Positions 1-7,264 of a stretch of DNA of 16,839 nt are shown here, one piece after another. Made by a program: the position numbers and the translations under genes. This DNA comes from Clostridium sp. CAG:575. Lineage in GTDB: Bacteria > Bacillota > Clostridia > TANB77 > CAG-508. The notes under the pieces were generated by a model, which was given only the letters and a program-made list of their open reading frames with translations, made no database searches and was not told the DNA's origin. The stretch is from positions 1-16,839 of the forward strand of contig FR884457.1 of assembly GCA_000435535.1 (NCBI GenBank), given 5' to 3'. The stretch's first letter is position 1. Every line of letters begins with the position of its first letter.

Positions 1-174
1 TTCAGAAGCTGAAATAAATATTAACATCTTTCTTCGACAAAGTCAATACATTTTTTAAATTTTTTAATTGAAATTTTTTCCAGTAGTTAAAAATATAATA
101 TTTTTTCTTTTGTATAATTAATTTTTTATTGATTATCTTCATACAAATTAATTTTATATATGAATATATAATAC
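1..174. other. AT-rich left edge without a recognisable gene
   Basis: No convincing coding region is visible here. The stretch is AT-rich and lies beyond the terminator of the minus-strand gene to its right. The first bases contain TCAGAAGCTGA, which resembles the 3' end of the small plus-strand ORF near 3210. In frame 1 it would read Phe-Arg-Ser-stop, compared with Ile-Arg-Ser-stop there. This may be the tail of a related ORF lying off the window, but the match is too short to rely on. Confidence 0.4.
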
Positions 175-213
175 AAAAAACAGTTTATCTACTTTTAATT
201 GTAGTAAACTGTT
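175..213 (-). terminator. Rho-independent terminator of the 624-aa membrane protein gene
   Basis: On the minus strand a stem of 13 base pairs with one bulged base (arms 201-213 and 179-192, loop 193-200) is followed by a run of T (A175-A180 on the plus strand). It begins 7 bases after the TAG stop codon at 220-222. Stem, short loop and U-tract are all present and correctly oriented for the minus-strand gene. Confidence 0.85.
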
Positions 214-219
214 CTTTTT

Positions 220-2094
220 CTATCTTTCATTTTCTTGTAATTCTATTCTTACAAGTTGCGCTAATCCATTTTGTTTATCATATTGTATTGATACATTATA
301 TTTTGTATCATTACTATTTAAAAATTCTAACATTTTTTCTTGTTTATCTTCATTAGTTGAATTTTCTTTTAATATAATAACTAATTCAGAAATATTGTTT
401 TTATATTCCTTTGATTCGTCATTATTTCCTTTTATCTTTTCTATATCAATATCTATTAATTGACCATCTTTTGTATAAAATTTTGCATCACTAAAATTAT
501 TTTTAGTAACTTCTAATAGATCTTTTATATTGTCCTTAGTTAAATTTGTACTTACAAAAAATTCAAATTGTGAATTATATCTATTTTTTTCAGTTTCAGT
601 AACAGTCGCAATATCAGAAATCTCTATGTTTGTTTTTTTTGTTAATCCTAGATTTTCTAGCATCGTTTTAAAATCGTTTTCAGAAAATTTTGATTTGATA
701 TTTGTAATTTGTTCTTGTGCAGTTTGTTTTATAGCATTAATTATAACATCTACTTGTGTTTTGTCATAATCATTTAATTCTAAATTATTATTTATCCAAT
801 CTGTATTTGTTTCGATAGTATCTAATAATTTTATATCATCTTTTATTGTTACAATTGCTTTATTTTTTTGATTATTAATCTGTAAGCTTGCAGTTTTATT
901 AATATTACTATCATTCATTGTTTCTCCATAAGATAATTGATAATCAACATTTATTTCATTATTATTTATTTCTTCATATCCTATGTTTATACTATTTTGC
1001 ATATTTGCTTGATTTTTTTCTATTGATACTATTTGTTCTTTTTCATTTTCACCTAATTTTGTATTATCAATTTTTACTATATTATTATAAACATCTAATG
1101 TTAATGTTGTGTCTGTTTTTTCCACTGTTGTTCTTACTGTTTTTTCATTTGATTCATAAACTGTTATTTTAACTTCTTCTTGTCCTATATTATTATCTTC
1201 AATTTCTTTTATTTTTTTGTTTATCTTCTCTATCATTTGTTCTCTTAAAGTTGTGTCACTCTCGTAAGAAGGATTTTTGTTTTTTATTATTTTTTCTATT
1301 TCATCTATTTTTCCTAATAAAACTTCATCATTTGTTATTTGTTGTAATATTTTAATATATAAATTGTTATATTCTTCTACAGTAAGTTTTAAATAATATG
1401 CATTTGCTTGTACATCATGATTGTTTACTGTAATCAAATTATTGTTTTGTTTTCCATAATTTTCTTTTGATACATTATTTTTTATTATATCTAAATATGT
1501 ATTTTGTAATTGTTGTTTTTCTTGTTCAGAAAACTTCAATATTGTTTTAAAATCAGTGTCTTCTAACATATTTTTTAACTTTTCAATATCAAAATCTGTT
1601 TTACCTGATAATTCTGAAACATTTCCAGTATCTATTGATACAAATTGTCTTATTCCATCTAATTTTATTCCATATATTTCTTTGTCATTAATATATTCAA
1701 ATCCGGCTAATTTTTCTTCTTTATCTGTTATTTCTATTTTACTATAAATATATTGATTAGTTTTATCAACTTCACTATTTGCTTTAAATTGATAATTATT
1801 TATCTCACTATTTGTATTTTCATTACTTGTGTTCATATCTTCTGTGTATTGAACTGTTCCTATTAGACTTGAACTATATTTATTATTTTCTAAAGTATTG
1901 TCAATTTCTTTATTATCTAGTGATAAAGCATCTAATATTTGAAAATTTTGTACAAAATATTTTGAAAATAATTCTTCTTTTGTTTTTAATAAATCTGTTT
2001 TTAAAAGTAGAAATATAAATATCCCAACTATAACACTTATAACTAAAATAATTGAAATTGTAATTATTAAAATTCTTTTCTTTCTAGGTATCAT
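220..2094 (-). CDS. Membrane-anchored protein of unknown function, 624 aa
   Basis: I do not recognise a family. The protein begins with a short basic stretch (MIPRKKR) and one hydrophobic segment at about residues 8-31, with no lipoprotein cysteine. It therefore looks like a type II membrane protein or one with an uncleaved signal anchor. The remaining ~590 residues are hydrophilic, rich in Asn, Lys, Glu, Asp and Ile, and probably face outward. Alternating beta-like stretches and charged helices (for example around 290-310) suggest a folded extracytoplasmic domain, possibly with internal repetition: a segment near 165-200 (IEKLKNMLEDTDFKTIL) resembles one near 470-490 (SENDFKTMLENLG). The start is supported by AGGAGGAAG five bases upstream of the ATG. 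It follows rlmB by 52 bases with no terminator between, so the two may be co-transcribed. The coding call is firm; the function is open. Confidence 0.9.
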   Translation of the reverse strand: MIPRKKRILIITISIILVISVIVGIFIFLLLKTDLLKTKEELFSKYFVQNFQILDALSLDNKEIDNTLENNKYSSSLIGTVQYTEDMNTSNENTNSEINNYQFKANSEVDKTNQYIYSKIEITDKEEKLAGFEYINDKEIYGIKLDGIRQFVSIDTGNVSELSGKTDFDIEKLKNMLEDTDFKTILKFSEQEKQQLQNTYLDIIKNNVSKENYGKQNNNLITVNNHDVQANAYYLKLTVEEYNNLYIKILQQITNDEVLLGKIDEIEKIIKNKNPSYESDTTLREQMIEKINKKIKEIEDNNIGQEEVKITVYESNEKTVRTTVEKTDTTLTLDVYNNIVKIDNTKLGENEKEQIVSIEKNQANMQNSINIGYEEINNNEINVDYQLSYGETMNDSNINKTASLQINNQKNKAIVTIKDDIKLLDTIETNTDWINNNLELNDYDKTQVDVIINAIKQTAQEQITNIKSKFSENDFKTMLENLGLTKKTNIEISDIATVTETEKNRYNSQFEFFVSTNLTKDNIKDLLEVTKNNFSDAKFYTKDGQLIDIDIEKIKGNNDESKEYKNNISELVIILKENSTNEDKQEKMLEFLNSNDTKYNVSIQYDKQNGLAQLVRIELQENER

Positions 2095-2146
2095 TTTTTC
2101 TTCCTCCTATGTATATGTTTTATAAATTATATATTTATTATTTATT

Positions 2147-2986
2147 TTAATCAATATTTTTCTTTAAAATTCTTTGTTTTACTGATTCATATACAACTAT
2201 TCCTGTTGATACTGAAGCATTTAATGATGTTACTTTTCCTTCCATTGGAATTTTTACCATAAAGTCACAGTTTTTTCTTACTTTTTCACTCATTCCTGCT
2301 CCTTCATTTCCTATTACTATTCCCAATGATCCTGTTAAATCTTGATTATAGTAATATTTATCTGTATTTATATCAGTTCCACATATCCATAGTCCTGCTT
2401 CTTTTAATTTTTGAATACTATCAGATATATTTGTAACTCTTGCTATTTTCATATATTGAACAGCTCCTGCTGATACTTTGTTTACTGTACTATTTACAGC
2501 TGCTGCTCTTCTTTTAGGAATAATAATTCCATGTACCCCTGCTGTTTCTGCTGTTCTAATTATTGACCCTAAATTGTGTGGATCTTCTATTCCATCTAAT
2601 ATTAAAACAAATGGATCTTCATTTTTACTTTGTGCTTCTTCTAAAATATCTTCTACTTCGCAATATTCAAATGGTGGTACTATTGCAATTACTCCTTGAT
2701 AATTTTCGTTTTGTGCCATTTCATCCATTTTTCTTTTATCTTTTTCTACTAGTATAATTTTTCTTTCTTTTGCTATTGCAATTATTTTGTTTATAGAGCC
2801 ATGTTTTTCTCCTCTTGTTATAAATATTTTGTTTATATCTTTTCCACTTTCTAATAGTTCTAATACGGAATTTCTTCCTTCTATTTGGTCATCGTAATTT
2901 TTTTCTTTTTTATTATCGGTATATACCCTTTCATTATCTATTTTGATATTTTTTTGTTTATTGTTTGTGTTATAATTTTTTTTCAT
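2147..2986 (-). CDS. rlmB: 23S rRNA (guanosine-2'-O-)-methyltransferase RlmB (SpoU/TrmH family)
   Basis: This SPOUT-class enzyme transfers a methyl group from S-adenosylmethionine to the 2'-OH of a guanosine in the 23S rRNA peptidyl-transferase region (G2251 in E. coli). Counting from the chosen start, the N-terminal substrate-binding domain lies at about residues 34-110 (IEGRNSVLELL). The catalytic knotted domain follows with motif 1 DPHNLGSIIRTAE (135-147), motif 2 IGNEGAGM (225-232) and motif 3 around IPMEGKVTSLNAS (246-258), all intact. The first ~33 residues are Lys/Asn-rich and probably disordered. I start at 2986 (279 aa) and not at the upstream ATG at 3058: AAGGAAAG lies 6 bases before 2986, whereas 3058 has no Shine-Dalgarno sequence and would overlap the leader of the plus-strand small ORF. 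RlmB and the paralogous TrmH-like methyltransferases are close, so the exact target base is inferred from family. Confidence 0.9.
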   Translation of the reverse strand: MKKNYNTNNKQKNIKIDNERVYTDNKKEKNYDDQIEGRNSVLELLESGKDINKIFITRGEKHGSINKIIAIAKERKIILVEKDKRKMDEMAQNENYQGVIAIVPPFEYCEVEDILEEAQSKNEDPFVLILDGIEDPHNLGSIIRTAETAGVHGIIIPKRRAAAVNSTVNKVSAGAVQYMKIARVTNISDSIQKLKEAGLWICGTDINTDKYYYNQDLTGSLGIVIGNEGAGMSEKVRKNCDFMVKIPMEGKVTSLNASVSTGIVVYESVKQRILKKNID

Positions 2987-3062
2987 TTTACACTTTCCTT
3001 TACTTTTTTTATTTTTTGTGTTATTATGTAATATATTATTATCAATTAAGGAGGACATTATA

Positions 3063-3218
3063 ATGAATAAAATTTTATGTTTTATTCAAAAAAAATTCTG
3101 TCAACACGGAGCTTGTAAGTATACTCCGAAGTCACGGCAACTAGCTGATATTCGCAATAAGAGTATTGAATATATTCACTACTCTAATATAGTTCAGAAA
3201 AGCAATATCAGAAGCTAA
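3063..3218 (+). CDS. Small basic protein of unknown function, 51 aa
   Basis: The ORF begins MNKILCFIQKKF, has a Cys-rich centre (CQHGACKYTPKSR, residues 13-25) and ends QKSNIRS. Its case as a gene rests on a near-perfect ribosome binding site, TAAGGAGG ending 9 bases before the ATG, and on a hairpin terminator 23 bases after the TAA stop. It is one of only two plus-strand genes here and sits between lepA and rlmB, both on the other strand. The codons include CCG, CGG, CGC, CAC and CTA, which are uncommon in the neighbours, and the local GC content is higher, hinting at foreign origin or RNA-level constraint. The three Cys and one His of CFIQKKFCQHGAC could bind a metal, but that is speculation. 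The product is too short and unfamiliar for a function. An alternative is that the transcript itself is a structured RNA. Confidence 0.6.
   Translation: MNKILCFIQKKFCQHGACKYTPKSRQLADIRNKSIEYIHYSNIVQKSNIRS
3161..3184. repeat. Near-perfect 24-bp inverted repeat inside the small ORF
   Basis: The 24 bases centred between 3172 and 3173 are self-complementary except at one symmetric pair. The core TGAATATATTCA (3167-3178) is perfect and the outer ends read GAGTA and TACTC. It could be a binding site for a dimeric protein or chance in AT-rich DNA. As RNA it would have to open a loop at the centre. Confidence 0.5.
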
Positions 3219-3241
3219 GAAGCTAATATTTGACTTATTGT

Positions 3242-3266
3242 AAGGCCTTTGTGGCCTTGTTTTTTT
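3242..3266 (+). terminator. Rho-independent terminator of the small plus-strand ORF
   Basis: AAGGCC (3242-3247) pairs with GGCCTT (3253-3258) across a 5-base loop, followed by G and seven T (3260-3266). The T-run exists only on the plus strand: read on the minus strand the hairpin is followed by ACAATAAG, so it should not end lepA transcripts. The last two bases of the T-run overlap the lepA stop codon (3265-3267). Confidence 0.85.
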
Positions 3267-5076
3267 ATTCATCATCTAACTTAAGCACTGATAAGAATGC
3301 TTCTTGTGGCACTTCTACATTTCCAATTTCACGCATTTTTTTCTTTCCTCTTTTTTGTTTTTCTAAAAGTTTTTTCTTTCTTGTAACATCTCCACCATAG
3401 CATTTTGCAAGTACATCTTTTCTCATAGCTGATATTGTTTCCCTTGCTATAACTTGTCCACCAATTACTGCTTGAATTGGTATTGTAAACAATTTTCTTG
3501 GTATAACTGTTTTTAATTTTTCTACCATTTTCTTTCCTCTTGTGTATGCACTATCTTTGTGGACTATAAATGAAAGTGCATCTACAGGTTCTCCATTTAT
3601 ATGAATATCAAGTTTAACTAAGTCTGATTTCTTGTATTCTTTAAACTCGTAATCAAATGAAGCATATCCTTTTGTTTTTGATTTTAAATTGTCAAAAAAG
3701 TCATATATTATTTCATTTAAAGGCATTTCATATATAAGTGTTACTCTACTTTCGTCTAAGTATTTCATATCTATATATATTCCTCTTCTTTTTTGACATA
3801 AGTCCATTATATTTCCTACATATTCTTTTGGAGTGAAAATATTTGCTGTAACAAATGGTTCTTCTATATATGATATCTCTTGTGGAATTGGTAAGTCTGT
3901 TGGATTATATATTTCTTCTACTTCTCCTGAGGTTTTGTGTACTTTGTAAATAACTGATGGCGATGTTGTTATTAATCCTAAATCAAATTCTCTATCAAGT
4001 CTTTCTTCTATTATTTCTAAATGTAATAATCCTAAAAAGCCACATCTAAATCCAAAGCCTAATGCTGCTGAAGTTTCTGGTTCAAATTCTAAAGCTGCAT
4101 CATTTAATTGTAACTTTTCTAATGCTACTTTTAAATTTTCGTATTCACTTCCATCAATTGGATATAATCCACAATATACCATAGGTGTTACTTTTTTATA
4201 TCCTTTTAAAGGTTCTGTTGCTGGGTTACTAGTTACAGTTACAGTATCCCCTACATGTATATCAGATAAACTTTTTATACTTGCCGCTATATATCCAACT
4301 TCTCCTGCTTTTATTTCTTGTGCAGGCATATATGAACCTGGTACAAAATATCCAACTTCTGCTACTGTAAATACTTTATTTGTTGCCATTAGTTTTATTT
4401 CATCTCCAACTTTTACAGTCCCATCCATAACTCTTACATGTGCAACTGCACCTTTGTAATTATCATAATATGAGTCAAATATTAAGCATTTTGTCTTTTC
4501 ATTTTCATCACCTTTTGGTGCTGGCAAATCTGTAATTATTCTTTCTAATACTTGTTCTACATTCAGACCTGTTTTTGCTGAAATACATGGTGCATCTTCT
4601 GCTGGTATTCCTATTATATCTTCTATTTCTTTTTTTACTTCATCTGGTCTTGCATTTGGTAAGTCTACTTTATTTATAACTGGTAATATATCTAAGTTGT
4701 TATCTATTGCTAAATATACATTCGCAAGTGTTTGTGCTTCTACTCCCTGGCTTGAATCTACTACAAGTATTGCTCCATCACATGCTGCTAAACTTCTTGA
4801 AACTTCATAATTAAAATCGACATGTCCTGGGGTATCAATTAAATTAAATGTATATTCTTCCCCATTTTTAGCTTTGTATATCATTCTTACCGCTTGTGAT
4901 TTAATTGTAATTCCTCTTTCTTTTTCTATTTCCATGTTATCAAGCACTTGACTTTCCATTTCTCTTTTAGAAAGTACTCCTGTCATTTCTATTAGTCTGT
5001 CTGCTAGTGTTGATTTTCCGTGGTCTATATGTGCTATAATACTAAAATTTCTTATATGTTCTTGTCTATTACTCAT
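3265..5076 (-). CDS. lepA: Elongation factor 4 (LepA), ribosome-associated translational GTPase
   Basis: EF-4 is a cytoplasmic GTPase related to EF-G. It acts on ribosomes, is credited with back-translocation or help in initiation and ribosome assembly, and is nearly universal in bacteria. At 603 aa it has the usual length. The G domain shows the P-loop AHIDHGKS (15-22), the switch I region RGITI (54-58), DTPGHVD (81-87), NKVD (135-138) and SAK (166-168). EF-G-like domains II, III and V follow, then the LepA-specific C-terminal domain with its typical basic stretch ([17 protein letters not shown]) near 565-585. The ATG is preceded by AGGAGG at ideal spacing. A promoter lies just upstream at 5109-5137. 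No minus-strand terminator separates it from rlmB, so transcripts may run on antisense to the small plus-strand ORF. Confidence 0.97.
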   Translation of the reverse strand: MSNRQEHIRNFSIIAHIDHGKSTLADRLIEMTGVLSKREMESQVLDNMEIEKERGITIKSQAVRMIYKAKNGEEYTFNLIDTPGHVDFNYEVSRSLAACDGAILVVDSSQGVEAQTLANVYLAIDNNLDILPVINKVDLPNARPDEVKKEIEDIIGIPAEDAPCISAKTGLNVEQVLERIITDLPAPKGDENEKTKCLIFDSYYDNYKGAVAHVRVMDGTVKVGDEIKLMATNKVFTVAEVGYFVPGSYMPAQEIKAGEVGYIAASIKSLSDIHVGDTVTVTSNPATEPLKGYKKVTPMVYCGLYPIDGSEYENLKVALEKLQLNDAALEFEPETSAALGFGFRCGFLGLLHLEIIEERLDREFDLGLITTSPSVIYKVHKTSGEVEEIYNPTDLPIPQEISYIEEPFVTANIFTPKEYVGNIMDLCQKRRGIYIDMKYLDESRVTLIYEMPLNEIIYDFFDNLKSKTKGYASFDYEFKEYKKSDLVKLDIHINGEPVDALSFIVHKDSAYTRGKKMVEKLKTVIPRKLFTIPIQAVIGGQVIARETISAMRKDVLAKCYGGDVTRKKKLLEKQKRGKKKMREIGNVEVPQEAFLSVLKLDDE

Positions 5077-5108
5077 TTTTCCTCCTGGATTATATTGTAT
5101 TTTTGCTT

Positions 5109-5137
5109 ATTTTAACATATTTTTTAAAAAATCACAA
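5109..5137 (-). promoter_or_regulatory. Sigma-A-type promoter for lepA
   Basis: Read on the minus strand: -35 TTGTGA (5132-5137), a 17-base spacer, and -10 TAAAAT (5109-5114), with TG one base before the -10 as in extended -10 promoters. It lies between the rhodanese stop codon and the lepA ribosome binding site, leaving a leader of about 25-30 bases. Identified by pattern only. Confidence 0.65.
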
Positions 5138-5150
5138 TAGAAATCTACTA

Positions 5151-5495
5151 TTAGAATAAAATCCCTTCATAGACATTATAAACATTGGTATATCCAATAT
5201 TTTCCAATATTTTCTGTGCCTTTTGACTTCTGTGTCCTGTAGAACAGTATAAAATAATATTTTCTTCTTTATTTTTTACATATTTACTTATTTCTTTTTT
5301 TATTTGATAATCTGGAATACAAATTGCTCCATCAATATGTCCTTCTCTATATTCTTGAGGGCTTCTTACATCAATTATTATTGTTCCTTGTTTTATATAT
5401 AAATCTACATCATCTTTTGTAATATCTTTTTTATCATTAAACCCTCTTTTTAAATTAAAATTTTTTTCTATTTTGTATTGTAATATTCTAAACAT
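5151..5495 (-). CDS. Single-domain rhodanese-like protein, 114 aa
   Basis: Rhodanese domains carry a persulfide sulfur on an active-site cysteine and pass it to acceptors such as cyanide, thiols or sulfur-relay proteins. Here one domain fills residues ~25-114. It has the family motifs IIDVRSPQEYREGHIDGA (40-57) and the active-site loop CSTGHRS (84-90) with catalytic Cys84, ending in the usual G-Y-x-N-V-Y pattern (101-106). There is no signal peptide, so it is probably cytoplasmic. The N-terminal ~25 residues are a short basic extension. AAAGGAAAG upstream of the ATG supports the start. Its physiological acceptor cannot be told from sequence. It lies between the DnaA-box region and lepA and probably has its own promoter, though I could not pick out clean -35/-10 boxes. 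Confidence 0.9.
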   Translation of the reverse strand: MFRILQYKIEKNFNLKRGFNDKKDITKDDVDLYIKQGTIIIDVRSPQEYREGHIDGAICIPDYQIKKEISKYVKNKEENIILYCSTGHRSQKAQKILENIGYTNVYNVYEGILF

Positions 5496-5642
5496 TTTTT
5501 CACTTTCCTTTACATGTTAATACTATATAATATGTCTATTTTATTTTTTGTTGCTTATGATATTTTGCAATTATGTTATCTCTTTATAATTATGTTTCCT
5601 TCTTCGTTTACATTTTTACATTTTCAATGGTTTTACACTTTT

Positions 5643-5708
5643 TGTGGAAACTGTGGATAACTCTGTGAATAATTGAAAAATAAGCTTTATTTTTTTAAGT
5701 TATTCACA
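5643..5708. promoter_or_regulatory. Cluster of four DnaA-box-like 9-mers
   Basis: Read as minus-strand boxes: TTATCCACA (5652-5660) is the exact consensus and TTATTCACA (5664-5672) differs at one position. GTTTCCACA (5643-5651) abuts the exact box and is more divergent. A fourth, TTATTCACA (5700-5708), lies on the plus strand in the opposite direction. Four sites within 66 bp, three of them in the same direction and nearly contiguous, is far more than random AT-rich DNA should give. Such clusters occur at oriC and at promoters or titration sites bound by DnaA. Neighbouring genes (rhodanese, DUF1294) are not those usual at oriC. Confidence 0.6.
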
Positions 5709-5797
5709 ATTACTTTTTATTTAATATTTTTTCCAATTATTTACATTTTATATTTTGATTTTATGTGTACCATTTTTTAAAATTATGTATAATAAAC

Positions 5798-5842
5798 AAA
5801 AAAGTTATAATAGCTGATTTTACTAGCTTTTATAACTTTTTT
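5798..5842 (-). terminator. Terminator of the HD/DUF1294 unit, possibly bidirectional
   Basis: A 12-bp perfect outer stem (5798-5809 with 5831-5842) plus an inner AGCT/AGCT pairing encloses a 9-base loop. The A-run and T-run arms give a U-tract in either direction. The only gene transcribed into it is the minus-strand DUF1294 gene, whose restored reading frame ends 30 bases upstream at 5873. Confidence 0.8.
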
Positions 5843-5872
5843 ATTGTTATACAATATACATAAAATTCGAGT

Positions 5873-6176
5873 TTATTTTGCAAAAAATGAAAAATAAATT
5901 ACTGCCATTATTTCTAAAATTGTTATTGTTGGTAATCCTATTGTGAAATGTAATTTTTGTGTCTTGTGTCTAAATGTATACATTCCTGCAATTGTTCCAA
6001 TTCCTCCACCGTAAAGCTGTTATTATAAATAATGTTTTTTCTGGAATTCTCCATTTTCCTTTTTTGGCTTTTTGTTTGTCTATATACATTGCTAAAAAGC
6101 CTATTATATTAATTATTAGTAAATATATTATTATGTTTTTTATTGTGAATATATTTTGTATATTTGCATTTTGCAT
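5873..6176 (-). pseudogene. DUF1294 small membrane protein, broken by a frameshift
   Basis: The reading frame from 6176 gives 55 family-like residues, with a hydrophobic segment (about 13-31), DKQKAKKGKWRIPEKTL (33-49) and IITAL, then switches to nonsense (RWRNWNNC...) and stops at 5970. If the single base at 6011 is skipped, translation continues GGGIGTIAGMYTFRHKTQK and on through a second hydrophobic stretch to a TAA at 5873-5875. That is exactly what DUF1294 proteins show (W-R-I-P-E, a Gly-rich turn, then F-R-H-K-T), for a total of about 100 aa, the usual family size. The function of DUF1294 is not established. The ATG has AGGAGG upstream, and that Shine-Dalgarno sequence overlaps the TAG stop of the HD gene, so the pair is translationally coupled. 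The terminator sits just past the restored end. The shift may be a real mutation or a sequencing/assembly error; no slippery heptamer suggests programmed frameshifting. Confidence 0.85.
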
Positions 6177-6187
6177 ATCAGTTCCTC

Positions 6188-7243
6188 CTAAAAATTAAAA
6201 TCAAAATATAAATATTCTTTTGTTTTAAAATTTAAGCATTTATTAATATCTTGTTTTGATTTTTCTGAAATTTGGTCTATTCTTACATATTTTTTATTTT
6301 GATTTATCAATGGATTTATATATCTAATTTTTGTTTTTATATTTTTGCAATATTTATTTTTTACACATATATCACTTTCATGTAATGTTGTTGTATTTTT
6401 CCACTCTTTGAATTTAACTCCAATATCGTCAACTTTGCAATCTTCCATTTTTTGTATTATTTCTTGCTCTGATAAATTATATAAATCTCTTTTTGTAATT
6501 AAATGTTTATTATTCATCTTTTTTATTATATCTGTCAAAAATTGCATAGATAATTTTGTCTTTCCATCCATGTATGAAATTGATAATGTGCTCATATTTT
6601 TGGTAAATTCTTCTGCTATTTCTTTATCTTTAAATCCTAATTCTTCTATTTTTTCTTCATTTTTCTGTATTTCTATATTTTGATAAATTTGTTTTATTTT
6701 ATCTAAATCCCATAATTGTTTTCTTACTCCAAAACCATTTGATAATGTGTATTCAAGTCTGTCGCTTGATAATTGTGGCGTATCATTATCTGCTATTGGA
6801 TATTTGTGGTAATCATTTACTTCATCGATTTTTATGTTGTCTCTATTTAATAGTTCCATTATTTCTTTTGAATTCGCTATTATTTGTGTTGTTATTTCTT
6901 CTGTTGATTCTTGTTTTTCATAATCCCCATTCATAAAATCTATAGTATGCTTAAATACAGGTGTTGCAATGTCATGAAATAATCCTGCAAGTGTCTGTTT
7001 TTTATCATTTGTAAAATTCCATATAATCAATGCAACTGCCACACTATGGTCTAAACTTGAGTACCACATTTTTATTTCTGAAAATAGTTTTGAATAATAT
7101 GTACCACAAGATACACTTATCCCTGATTGTTTCTGCATTTCTGGTGTTTCTATATATTCTTCTAAGAAGCTTGGAATTTCTGGAGATAATATATTGAAAT
7201 ATTCTTTTATCTGTTTATCTAAATTTTCAAAATATTTGCTCAT
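6188..7243 (-). CDS. HD-domain phosphohydrolase-like protein, 351 aa
   Basis: HD-superfamily enzymes are metal-dependent phosphohydrolases acting on nucleotides or phosphodiesters. The metal-ligand pattern is visible: His66 (SSLDHSVAVA), His90-Asp91 (LAGLFHDIATPVFKHTIDF) and Asp161 (LSSDRLEYTL). The spacing and the PVFKHTIDF segment resemble the dGTPase-like and related HD groups. The substrate cannot be assigned. The C-terminal half (~180-351) is helical and Lys/Glu-rich and not recognised. I start at 7243 (MSKYFENLD) because GGAGG lies 6 bases upstream. An ATG in the same frame at 7369 would add 42 residues read from the repeat element and the end of polC, with no ribosome binding site. The gene follows polC by about 77 bases and is coupled to DUF1294. 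Confidence 0.85.
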   Translation of the reverse strand: MSKYFENLDKQIKEYFNILSPEIPSFLEEYIETPEMQKQSGISVSCGTYYSKLFSEIKMWYSSLDHSVAVALIIWNFTNDKKQTLAGLFHDIATPVFKHTIDFMNGDYEKQESTEEITTQIIANSKEIMELLNRDNIKIDEVNDYHKYPIADNDTPQLSSDRLEYTLSNGFGVRKQLWDLDKIKQIYQNIEIQKNEEKIEELGFKDKEIAEEFTKNMSTLSISYMDGKTKLSMQFLTDIIKKMNNKHLITKRDLYNLSEQEIIQKMEDCKVDDIGVKFKEWKNTTTLHESDICVKNKYCKNIKTKIRYINPLINQNKKYVRIDQISEKSKQDINKCLNFKTKEYLYFDFNF

Positions 7244-7264
7244 TTTTTCCTCCATATTTCTAAT

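Larger units (their letters stand above)
5496..5872. other. Gene-free intergenic stretch with DnaA-box cluster and terminator
   Basis: No plausible protein gene with a ribosome binding site is seen in this 377-bp AT-rich stretch. It holds four DnaA-box-like 9-mers (5643-5708), an AT-rich segment to their right with several TTTACATTTT-like words, and a strong hairpin terminator (5798-5842). The promoter of the rhodanese gene should lie at its left end. Confidence 0.7.

Noticed and set aside
2987..3058. N-terminal extension of rlmB to the ATG at 3058
   Set aside because: No ribosome binding site at that ATG, a good one at 2986, and the extension is low-complexity sequence overlapping the leader of the opposite-strand gene.
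3063..3218. Resemblance of the small ORF (ACKYTPKSRQLADI) to the YidD motif C-(K/R)-Y-x-P-T-C-S-x-Y-A
   Set aside because: The second cysteine of the YidD motif and the hydrophobic N-terminal pattern are missing, and the order of the remaining residues fits poorly. The likeness is probably chance.
5643..5708. Calling the DnaA-box cluster oriC
   Set aside because: No dnaA, dnaN, rpmH or gidA nearby, genes on both sides are co-directional, and strand composition does not switch here.
6005..6020. Programmed frameshift in the DUF1294 gene
   Set aside because: No slippery heptamer, no stimulatory structure and no need for two products are apparent, so mutation or sequencing error is simpler.
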